NCBI GenBank assembly: GCA_028688815.1
Contig: JAQTXJ010000007.1
Coordinates: 1 to 48,746, forward strand
Source of the DNA: a bacterium
GTDB lineage: Bacteria > Hydrothermota > UBA3073 > JACQXS01 > JAQTXJ01
DNA: 48,746 bases
Direction of reading: 5' to 3'
Shown here: positions 33,521-41,569 of the stretch, piece after piece
How positions within the stretch are numbered: the stretch's first letter is position 1
How the letters are laid out: each line of letters opens with the position of its first letter
Notes under the pieces: model-generated
What the model saw: the letters and a program-made list of their open reading frames with translations, nothing else
Told to the model about the DNA's origin: nothing
The model's database searches: none
Translations under genes and position numbers: made by a program

Positions 33521-34660
33521 CTAATACATATCAAACCTGACCAATCTCCCATCCAGCGGACCATTCATCAGCGGCTTTTTCCATCGAGGCTTTAATCCGA
33601 TTTTCGAAATCAATTCCCTGTCCCCAAAATAAATATATGCTTCCGCCCCTTTACATTTCTGCTTTAAGAAATCTCCTAAGTCTTTATACAACTCCGCAAC
33701 TTCATCCTTTTCGCCTGTACGAATTCCATAAGGCGGGTTACATACTATGATAAAATTTTCCAGACTTTTAATATTCTTAAAACTCAATATGCTAATCTTT
33801 ATCTTATCGCTGCACGGTAAATTACGAATATTGTTTCTTGTGTATTTTATTGCCTGTCCGGAAATATCACACCCCGAAATCATTCCATCCGGCAGTTCAC
33901 GGGAGTTTGATTTCGCCTCATTTTTTACCCCTTCCCATATATTCTTATCGAAATCCGGCAATAATTCAAATCCAAACCGTTTCCTGAAAATTCCCGCAGG
34001 AACTCTGCAGTAGTTTATCAATGCTTCGCTAATCAGTGTTCCCGACCCGCACATTATATCATAAATAGGTTTTGAACCATCCCATCCCGTAAACTTAATG
34101 ATTGCCGCCGCCAATGTTTCCTGCATAGGGGCTTCAACGGCTTCTTTTCGATATCCCCTGCGATGTAACGACCCGCCTGAGGTGTCAAAGTTTATGGTTG
34201 CCCTGTTATTTTCAATATGCAGGTTCAACCAGACGTCAGGTTTCTCAGTATCAATATTCGGTCTTTTATCAAATTTCTCTCTGAAATAATCTGCAATCGC
34301 ATCTTTCAGACAAAGCGCCGCATAATGGGAATGCCCAATTTTACTGTTGGATACGTTCGCAAATATTGCAAACGTATTATCTACACTTAAAAACTCGCTC
34401 CATTCTATTGTCTTTGCTTTTCTATAAAGATATGGAGTATTATGGCATAAAAAAGATGTCAATGGAGCTAAAACTCTCGTAACAAGTTGGGACATATAAT
34501 TTATCTTATATAAGGTAGCTTTGTCCGCCCCGAAATAAATTCCCCTGTAAGCAGGTACAATGTCTTTTGCGCCAAAATCTGACAGTTCTTTAATAGCCAG
34601 TTCCTCTATTCCTGTGGAGATTTGAGCAAAAAACCTATTTGTTGTCTGGTATTCAAGCAT
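33521..34660 (-). CDS. THUMP-domain class I SAM-dependent RNA methyltransferase (RlmL N-terminal/Trm-like)
   Basis: DTSGGSLHRRGYRKEAVEAPMQETLAAAIIKFTGW; MCGSGTLISEAL; IVCNPPYGIR. Confidence 0.92.
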   Translation of the reverse strand: MLEYQTTNRFFAQISTGIEELAIKELSDFGAKDIVPAYRGIYFGADKATLYKINYMSQLVTRVLAPLTSFLCHNTPYLYRKAKTIEWSEFLSVDNTFAIFANVSNSKIGHSHYAALCLKDAIADYFREKFDKRPNIDTEKPDVWLNLHIENNRATINFDTSGGSLHRRGYRKEAVEAPMQETLAAAIIKFTGWDGSKPIYDIMCGSGTLISEALINYCRVPAGIFRKRFGFELLPDFDKNIWEGVKNEAKSNSRELPDGMISGCDISGQAIKYTRNNIRNLPCSDKIKISILSFKNIKSLENFIIVCNPPYGIRTGEKDEVAELYKDLGDFLKQKCKGAEAYIYFGDRELISKIGLKPRWKKPLMNGPLDGRLVRFDMY

Positions 34661-34677
34661 AATTTTGTTGGAAAAAA

Positions 34678-34890
34678 CTAATCCGGAAGTTCTCTCGAGA
34701 TAACACTATTCAAGCTGGTAAGTAATTTATCGAGGTCGATGTTATACTTCTTTGCAATTTCTTCAATCGTTCCCCATAAAGGTTCACCGTCTACCATACA
34801 GGGAATTTTATAATCTATAAATACGTCTACGGTATCAACGGAAATGTCCAGCACTTCCTCAATACTCATATCTTTGGTTATTTCATCCAT
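34678..34890 (-). CDS. DUF1858 domain protein
   Basis: ITKDMSIEEVLDISVDTVDVFIDYKIPCMVDGEPLWGTIEEIAKKYNID. Confidence 0.8.
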   Translation of the reverse strand: MDEITKDMSIEEVLDISVDTVDVFIDYKIPCMVDGEPLWGTIEEIAKKYNIDLDKLLTSLNSVISRELPD

Positions 34891-35150
34891 AAGTTTGCAT
34901 AAATTAACAAGATAATTTAACTCGTCAATCTTTTTTCGTAAGAGTTGTTAATTCTTTTTTTAAATTACCCCGCCCTTTAGAGCGGGGGTATAAAACAATC
35001 TCCTACCTGTGCTAGTCTTTCGGGCTTTAGCGCATAAGTAGTATAATTTTCTGTTATTTGCGTCCATTCGCGGATAAATCTTTTCGTTCTTTGTTCGTTT
35101 TTTGTCCCTAAAATTTTTCTGTTTTTTCTTTAGTCCGTATAAATCCGTTT

Positions 35151-35260
35151 ACAAACTCTTGGGGAACAACCCTTAGAGTTTGTTATCCAGTACGAAGCCC
35201 TTGGAACTTTAGCTCTTAGGGATTCGTATCCAGCCCTCTGGGCTCAGCTGGGGTCTTTTA
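35151..35260 (+). repeat. tandem pair of hairpin elements
   Basis: ACAAACTCT (35151-35159)/AGAGTTTGT (35175-35183) TATCCAG, then AAGCCCT (35195-35201)/AGGGATT (35218-35224) CG TATCCAGC...GCTGG. Confidence 0.88.
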
Positions 35261-35414
35261 TCCGTGGCTATAATGTATTTCGTTTCTTTATTTTCAATCC
35301 TGTTAATCCCGTCTAAATTTTCTGTATTGTATTCTGTTCTCTTTTTAATCTTATGAAAATCTGTGTAATCTTGTGGTTAATCTTTTTCTTAAGTTGTCTG
35401 TTACAAAATATTCC

Positions 35415-35443
35415 TTGACATTTCACCCTGAAATAATTAAAAC
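35415..35443 (+). promoter_or_regulatory. promoter for nucleotidyltransferase gene
   Basis: TTGACA (35415-35420), 17 bp, TAAAAC (35438-35443). Confidence 0.6.
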
Positions 35444-35467
35444 TTGAAAGAATTAACGGCAATAAGA

Positions 35468-36223
35468 ATGAACGAAAGCAGGGAAATTACAGGCGTAGTT
35501 TTGGCAGCAGGACAAAGCACAAGAATGTCCGCCGCAGGTATAAAACAGAGCAAACTTGCTCTTGAACTTGCAGGAAAACCGGTAATAAAATACGTAACCG
35601 ATACGCTAATTAAAAGCGGGATAAAAAGAAATATCATAATTGTCGGATACCAGGCAGATGAAATAAAACAGGTATTGGGAAACGGATTTGAGTTTGTTAT
35701 TCAAAAAGAAAGGTTAGGAACAGGCCACGCCTTGATGCAAGTCAGGGATTACTTAAAAAATTATACCGGTGATTTATTTGTTGTAGTTGGCGATAGTCCT
35801 TTTCTGACGACTGAAGTCATAAATACTCTGGTAAATAAACACCGCTTAAGCGGAGCAGCGGCTACTATACTTACTGCCTGTTATGATAAACCACCTGATT
35901 ATGGTCGTATTATTCGTGATAAAAACGGTAAGCTGGTCAAAGTCGTTGAAGTTAAAGATGCGAGTAAAGATGAATTGGCGATTAAAGAAGTGCACACATC
36001 CCATTATTGTTTCCGTGCAGAGGTGGTTTTGCCATTACTTTCGGAAATCAAAAACAATAATGCAAAAAAAGAATACTATCTAACGGACATCATAGAAATA
36101 CTCCTTAAACATAACCATTTAGTTGAGACAGTTCGTGCAGACGACCCTGTTGTAGGTATGGCAATCAACACAATGGAAGATTTCGTAGAAGCAGAGAAGG
36201 CGATGAAGCGGTTTACTTCATAA
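35468..36223 (+). CDS. NTP-transferase / GlmU N-terminal-like nucleotidyltransferase
   Basis: ITGVVLAAGQSTRMSAAGIKQSKLALELAGKPVIKYV; ORF track begins at a TTG at 35444, ATG at 35468 preferred. Confidence 0.88.
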   Translation: MNESREITGVVLAAGQSTRMSAAGIKQSKLALELAGKPVIKYVTDTLIKSGIKRNIIIVGYQADEIKQVLGNGFEFVIQKERLGTGHALMQVRDYLKNYTGDLFVVVGDSPFLTTEVINTLVNKHRLSGAAATILTACYDKPPDYGRIIRDKNGKLVKVVEVKDASKDELAIKEVHTSHYCFRAEVVLPLLSEIKNNNAKKEYYLTDIIEILLKHNHLVETVRADDPVVGMAINTMEDFVEAEKAMKRFTS

Positions 36224-36310
36224 GTTTAAACACCGCAACATCCACAATAACTAAGAAAATAGTTTTGATGAGATAAACGAAAGCAACTTGCAGGATATCC
36301 AGCTATTTTT

Positions 36311-36345
36311 GTCATTCTGAATCCGCCTGAGGCGTAGAAGAATCT
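36311..36345. repeat. nested palindrome: CCGCCTGAGGCG inside GTCATTCTGA...AGAAGAATCT
   Basis: GTCATTCTGAATCCGCCTGAGGCGTAGAAGAATCT. Confidence 0.75.
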
Positions 36346-36536
36346 ATTTTTTTCTCCTCAAGGTTAAAATGACACAAACAGTCTTTTTTACAATTTTTTC
36401 TATACTATCTTCTCTGTGCCGTCTTATGTGAAACTTTTTTTTAGTATAGTTTCTATCTCTTTCTGAGATTTGTTAATCCGTTTAACTTTGAATTTTCTTT
36501 TTTTATTTGCGTTTATCTGTGTCCATCTACGGTAGA

Positions 36537-36640
36537 AAGCCCTTGGAGCTTTAGCAATTACTTACAAGCCCTTATGCTAATTAGGGATTGTTGTCCGGAA
36601 TCTTTTACCGGAGGGATTTCTATCCAGCTCCGCGGGGGTA
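36537..36640 (+). repeat. multi-hairpin element (AAGCCCT...AGGGATT-TATCCAGC)
   Basis: AAGCCCTTGGAGC...CAAGCCCTTATGCTAATTAGGGATTG TTG TCCGGAATCTTTTACCGGA GGGATT TC TATCCAGC; closely matches 23526-23609. Confidence 0.88.
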
Positions 36641-36770
36641 AAATTAGTTTCTTTCCCTGTGTTCTCTGTGGTTAATAATTTCAGTAAACTATTTTTAAAA
36701 AGTTTGACAAATAAGACTTATTCTCATAACTGTATTTATTATTACTTAAATAATCAAATTTTAATATTTA

Positions 36771-37868
36771 ATGACTAATTTAGTCGTATCGGCGCCTGCC
36801 AGAATCTGTTTATTCGGCGAACATCAGGATTATTTAGGACTCCCCGTTATCCCTGCAGCAATTGATTTGCGTATTACAACAAAAGGAACGCCCCGAACCG
36901 ATAAAATCTTTAACATTCAACTACCTGACATATCAAGCAAAGAAGAATTCTCTATTTATGGTGAGCATGGTCGAACCATTGACGGAAAAATTCCTTACAT
37001 ATCGGAACGGGATTACCTGCGCAGCGGCGTTAACGTTGTCAGGCGTGAAGGCGCAAAACTTGACCACGGCTACGATTGCGAAATTCGCAGTAAAATTCCC
37101 ATAAATGCCGGCGCTTCAAGCTCATCCGCAATGTGTGTCGCCTGGATAAAGTTTCTTTTATGTGCTTCAGAACATAAATACAAAGACGACCCGGAAAAAA
37201 TTGCATATTTAGCATACCTTTCCGAAGTTGAAGAATTTGGCGAACCCGGTGGTATGATGGACCAGTGCTCATCCGCAATGGGATCTATAATATTCGTTGA
37301 TTTTAAACCCGAATTCAAGATAACAAGACTAACCGCTAAACTGGGGACTTTCGTTTTAGGAGATTCCCTTCAGGCAAAAGATACTACAAAAACTTTATCC
37401 CGCGTTAAAAAAGGCACATTAAGAGCAGTAGATACGATAAGAAAACAAAAACCGGATTTTAATCTTAAAACAATTACTCTTGGCGAAATAAAGTCAATAC
37501 TTACAATTCTTGATAAAGAAGAACAACTTTTAATTGAAGGAGGAATTACTACCCGTGACATTACAAGAGAAGCAAAGAGTCTCTTTTTGTCAGACAAAAT
37601 GACTGATAAAAAAATGGGCGACTTGTTAAATGCTCACCAGGCAGTATTAAGAGATAAAATCTTTGTTTCTACACCCAAATTGGATAAAATGATAGACGCA
37701 TCTATTAAAGCCGGCGCATTAGGTGGAAAATTGACCGGTTCCGGTGAGGGCGGTTGTATGTTTGCGTACGCGCCTTCAAATCCGGAATTAGTGGCAGAGG
37801 CAATAGAAAAAGCAGGTGGAAGATCATATATTATAAATGTAGCTGAAGGAGTTAAAAGTGAAAATTAA
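36771..37868 (+). CDS. GHMP kinase (galactokinase-like sugar kinase)
   Basis: SAPARICLFGEHQDYLGLPVIPAAID; PINAGASSSSAMCVAWI; GKLTGSGEGGCMFAY. Confidence 0.9.
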   Translation: MTNLVVSAPARICLFGEHQDYLGLPVIPAAIDLRITTKGTPRTDKIFNIQLPDISSKEEFSIYGEHGRTIDGKIPYISERDYLRSGVNVVRREGAKLDHGYDCEIRSKIPINAGASSSSAMCVAWIKFLLCASEHKYKDDPEKIAYLAYLSEVEEFGEPGGMMDQCSSAMGSIIFVDFKPEFKITRLTAKLGTFVLGDSLQAKDTTKTLSRVKKGTLRAVDTIRKQKPDFNLKTITLGEIKSILTILDKEEQLLIEGGITTRDITREAKSLFLSDKMTDKKMGDLLNAHQAVLRDKIFVSTPKLDKMIDASIKAGALGGKLTGSGEGGCMFAYAPSNPELVAEAIEKAGGRSYIINVAEGVKSEN

Positions 37869-38050
37869 AAAAAGATTTTCACCGCAGAGACGCAAAGAAC
37901 GCAAAGAACAGAAAATAAAATTAAACCACAGAGAACACTGAGAAAAAAGAGAATTTAGAGTTAACGAAAAAAAGATAACAGATATGGAGAGAAGAAAGAA
38001 AGAGGGCACAGAGAATTCCGCCAGTTTTGCTGGAAATTTAGATTTTGGTT

Positions 38051-38107
38051 ACATTCTCTTTTTGCCCATTGGGCAAATTAGAGAATGTTATCCAGCTTTG
38101 CTGGGCA
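38051..38107 (+). repeat. two-hairpin element
   Basis: ACATTCTCT (38051-38059)/AGAGAATGT (38080-38088) with inner TTGCCC-ATT-GGGCAA, TATCCAGC-TTT-GCTGGGCA. Confidence 0.88.
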
Positions 38108-38159
38108 TTTGAACTTTTATTTATTAATAATTGTATAAAACTTAGAAAAGGGAGGAAAA

Positions 38160-39956
38160 ATGGTACACTTAGCACCTATTGATTGGGTAATTATTATAGC
38201 GTATTTTGCGATTTCGTTGTATGTAGGAGTAATTCATACTCGAATAGCAGGCAAGAGCTTAAAAGATTTCTTCATATCTTCAAACTCTCTTCCTTGGTGG
38301 GCATTGGGAATATCAATGGTCGCAACAACCTTTTCTACGGATACTCCCAATCTTGTTACGGATATAGTCCGGCAAAACGGAGTTTCAGGGAACTGGGTCT
38401 GGTGGGCTTTCTTGCTGACGGGAATGTTAACTGTATTCTTTTATGCAAGATTATGGCGTCGCGCAGGCCTTTTAACCGATATGGAATTTTACGAACTCAG
38501 GTATAGCGGAAAACCTGCATCTTTCTTAAGAGGATTCAGGTCAATATATCTCGGGCTCTTTTTTAATGTTATGATTATGGCTACCGTTACGCTTGCAGCC
38601 ACAAAAATCGGACTGGTGCTTTTTGGATGGAGCAAGGTAACCGTTATATTAGTTTGTTGTTCCATTACTGTTCTTTATTCAATGCTTTCAGGGATGTGGG
38701 GAGTCGTAGTGACTGACGTAATTCAATTTTGTTTGGCTATGACGGGTTCAATAGCGGCGGCTTATTTTGCGCTTCATCGTCCCGAAGTAGGTGGATTATC
38801 CGGAATGATGGCAAAAATTGATATGAGTAAACTTTCTATGTTGCCGGATTTCTCAAACTGGAGTGTTATGTTACCAATATTTATTGTTCCATTGGCAATT
38901 CAATGGTGGTCAACATGGTACCCCGGCGCAGAACCCGGCGGTGGTGGTTATATTGCCCAACGAATGCTGGCATCAAAAGACGAAAAACAATCTTTGTCAG
39001 CCGTATTGTTATTTAATATAGCGCATTATGCTTTGCGCTCCTGGCCATGGATTATAGTTGCCCTTTGCTCAATACTTGTTTTCCCTGATTTAAGAACTGC
39101 ATTAACTCCGGAACAGATATCTATAATGGGAGGCGTTGAAAACATAAGACAGGATTTAGGGTATTCCGTGATGCTTAGATTTTTGCCTGCAGGACTCCTT
39201 GGAATTATGGTTGTTTCACTCGCTGCAGCTTATATGTCAACTATATCCACGCATCTTAACTGGGGAGCGTCTTATCTTGTAAACGATACTTATAAAAGAT
39301 TTATGAAACGTAATGCTTCCGAGAAACATTACGTAATGGTATCCAGATGGGTAACTTTAGGATTGATGGTTATTGCAAGTCTTATGTCGCTTCTCCTGGA
39401 AAACGCTTTGCAGGCATTCCAGATACTTTTAACTATTGGCGCGGGTACGGGTTTAGTTTACATACTACGATGGTTCTGGTGGAGAATAAATGCATGGACC
39501 GAAATTACAGCAATGTTCTCGGCTTTTATTGTTTCTATATATATTAAGTTTATCCATACTAAAGTGCTGGGATTCCCACAAATGCCTGACCATATCGCTC
39601 TTTTGGTTACAATCGTAATTACGACAATTGTCTGGTTAATTGCTACTTTTGCGGTTAAGCCGTCTGATGAAGAGAAGAAAAAATTATTGTCATTTTATAA
39701 GTTCATAAAACCTGCAGGACCCGGCTGGAAAATGATAGCAAAAGAGGCTCCCGAAGTGAAACCCGATATGAATATCGGCAACGCTTTTATTGCATGGATG
39801 CTTGGTTGTGTTATGGTATATAGCGCATTATTCGGAACAGGGTTCATACTCTACAGAAGACCTATCGGAGTTCTTTTTTATGTCGTTACAGTACTCTGCG
39901 CTCTGTTGATAGTTCGTATGCGAAGCGGTTTCGGCTGGTCAAAAGAAGTAAAATAA
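38160..39956 (+). CDS. sodium:solute symporter family (SSS/SLC5) transporter
   Basis: Many TM helices; FFISSNSLPWWALGISMVATTFSTDTPNLVTDIVRQNG. Confidence 0.92.
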   Translation: MVHLAPIDWVIIIAYFAISLYVGVIHTRIAGKSLKDFFISSNSLPWWALGISMVATTFSTDTPNLVTDIVRQNGVSGNWVWWAFLLTGMLTVFFYARLWRRAGLLTDMEFYELRYSGKPASFLRGFRSIYLGLFFNVMIMATVTLAATKIGLVLFGWSKVTVILVCCSITVLYSMLSGMWGVVVTDVIQFCLAMTGSIAAAYFALHRPEVGGLSGMMAKIDMSKLSMLPDFSNWSVMLPIFIVPLAIQWWSTWYPGAEPGGGGYIAQRMLASKDEKQSLSAVLLFNIAHYALRSWPWIIVALCSILVFPDLRTALTPEQISIMGGVENIRQDLGYSVMLRFLPAGLLGIMVVSLAAAYMSTISTHLNWGASYLVNDTYKRFMKRNASEKHYVMVSRWVTLGLMVIASLMSLLLENALQAFQILLTIGAGTGLVYILRWFWWRINAWTEITAMFSAFIVSIYIKFIHTKVLGFPQMPDHIALLVTIVITTIVWLIATFAVKPSDEEKKKLLSFYKFIKPAGPGWKMIAKEAPEVKPDMNIGNAFIAWMLGCVMVYSALFGTGFILYRRPIGVLFYVVTVLCALLIVRMRSGFGWSKEVK

Positions 39957-40037
39957 CTAATATCTATTATACTGTTATATTGGAATAGGGGTATAGAATG
40001 AGAATATTGTTTTTATATAGAAGCATAAGAGTTATTT

Positions 40038-41078
40038 ATGTATAAAAATAGAATTCCTATTCTTATTGCTGTATTACTTGTCTCTGTTATCAGTTGTTCA
40101 AAACAATCTCCTTTCGGTCCGAACGAGGTAAAGCAGTTAAAAAGTCCTTTGAAGGTACAGATTAAAGAAGAAAAATGTGTACCTATTGACGGGCTTGATA
40201 TTGCAATTTCCGGTTCCTATGCTTATTTATCATGCTGGGATGAATTAGATATAGTGAATATTTCTGACCCGTTAAATCCTTCCATTATCAAACATTTTGA
40301 TATTATCGGGTATATGAATAATATCGCAGTATCGGATTCCTTCGTATATATAACGAATAATGATTCCGGTAGTATCTTAATAATAAGCGTATCAAATCCT
40401 TTTAACCCGCAACAAGTTGGAGAATATAAATTTAATATACCTGTTTGTTTTCAAGACATCGCAGTTGTAGAAACACACCTTTATGTGACATCAGACTCGG
40501 GATTATACGTCATTGATGTCTCAAATCCTGCATCTCCATCTATGGTAGGTGAATATGATGCAGGTAAAGTTCACCCGGAATTTCTTATCAGTAACGGTTA
40601 TCTCTATCTTGAGAAAACCCTGGAAAATACAGCGGAACTTGTTATTTTTGACATTTCTACGCCATCGTCCCTGAAAAAAATAGGGAGCTATGTTATAAAT
40701 GGCGGTTGTATCTGGGGAATAACTCTTTCTTTTCCTTATATATATATGTCAGGATTATATTTTTTAGATAATTCCGATGAGGGAAATACTAAAGGCGGGT
40801 TCTGGGTGATAGATGTTTCAACTCCCTCTAATCCGAAAAAAACCGGGTTTTGTAATTTAAAGGATGAATATACCGATGGACTTGCAGTAACGGGTAATTA
40901 TGCCTGTATTGCTGCTGATGCTGCTTATAAGGTAATAGATATTTCAAATTTATCCCATCTATTAGAAATAGCTACTTGTAAATTAGAATATGGAACATCC
41001 GTAACAATAGTAGGCAATTATGCTTATGTTCTGGCATACGAGGGTTTATATATTATAGATACACGTATAAAATTATGA
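40038..41078 (+). CDS. LVIVD-repeat lipoprotein
   Basis: Lipobox VISCS; repeated VIDVSNPASPSMVGEYD / IVNISDPLNPSIIKHFD units. Confidence 0.85.
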   Translation: MYKNRIPILIAVLLVSVISCSKQSPFGPNEVKQLKSPLKVQIKEEKCVPIDGLDIAISGSYAYLSCWDELDIVNISDPLNPSIIKHFDIIGYMNNIAVSDSFVYITNNDSGSILIISVSNPFNPQQVGEYKFNIPVCFQDIAVVETHLYVTSDSGLYVIDVSNPASPSMVGEYDAGKVHPEFLISNGYLYLEKTLENTAELVIFDISTPSSLKKIGSYVINGGCIWGITLSFPYIYMSGLYFLDNSDEGNTKGGFWVIDVSTPSNPKKTGFCNLKDEYTDGLAVTGNYACIAADAAYKVIDISNLSHLLEIATCKLEYGTSVTIVGNYAYVLAYEGLYIIDTRIKL

Positions 41079-41569
41079 GTATCCTCTTAATTCAAACATT
41101 TTGTTCTATTGGATTTAACCCGGGAATAGTTCTTTCCCCTTCCTTGAATTTATGGGAAGGATGGGTAGGTCCGGGAATTAACGGAGGACTCATTTTTAAA
41201 ACTGAAATTCCATATGAAATGAGTATAAATTGTGTATTATCGGCAAATATACAAAATGTTTCAAGTAATAACGATAATTTTTCATATAAATCTGCAGGGA
41301 TAAATCTGGGATTAGAAAAATATTTAGGAAATTTTATGATATCCGGAGGAGCTTGTTTTGAAATGCCTTTTCACTGGCAATTGAATAATTATAGCTTGAC
41401 GGGTGTATCTAATTTTTGGGGATATTATGCAGAAGGCTTGTATACAATAAGAAAAAATGAAAAATTTTCTGTCAATATAGGATTATCATATCATAGTTAC
41501 TTCTTGTTAAAAGATTTTATGCAATTTAGAGGAAATGTTGAAATGTTATTCAATAATAGGAGGTCGTAA
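41075..41569 (+). CDS. hypothetical exported/outer-membrane protein
   Basis: ATGA overlap with the preceding gene; amphipathic beta-like sequence. Confidence 0.55.
   Translation: MSILLIQTFCSIGFNPGIVLSPSLNLWEGWVGPGINGGLIFKTEIPYEMSINCVLSANIQNVSSNNDNFSYKSAGINLGLEKYLGNFMISGGACFEMPFHWQLNNYSLTGVSNFWGYYAEGLYTIRKNEKFSVNIGLSYHSYFLLKDFMQFRGNVEMLFNNRRS

Noticed and set aside
36862-37318. Overlapping alternative-frame ORFs within the GHMP kinase gene
   Set aside because: They lie in other frames of a well-supported conserved CDS.
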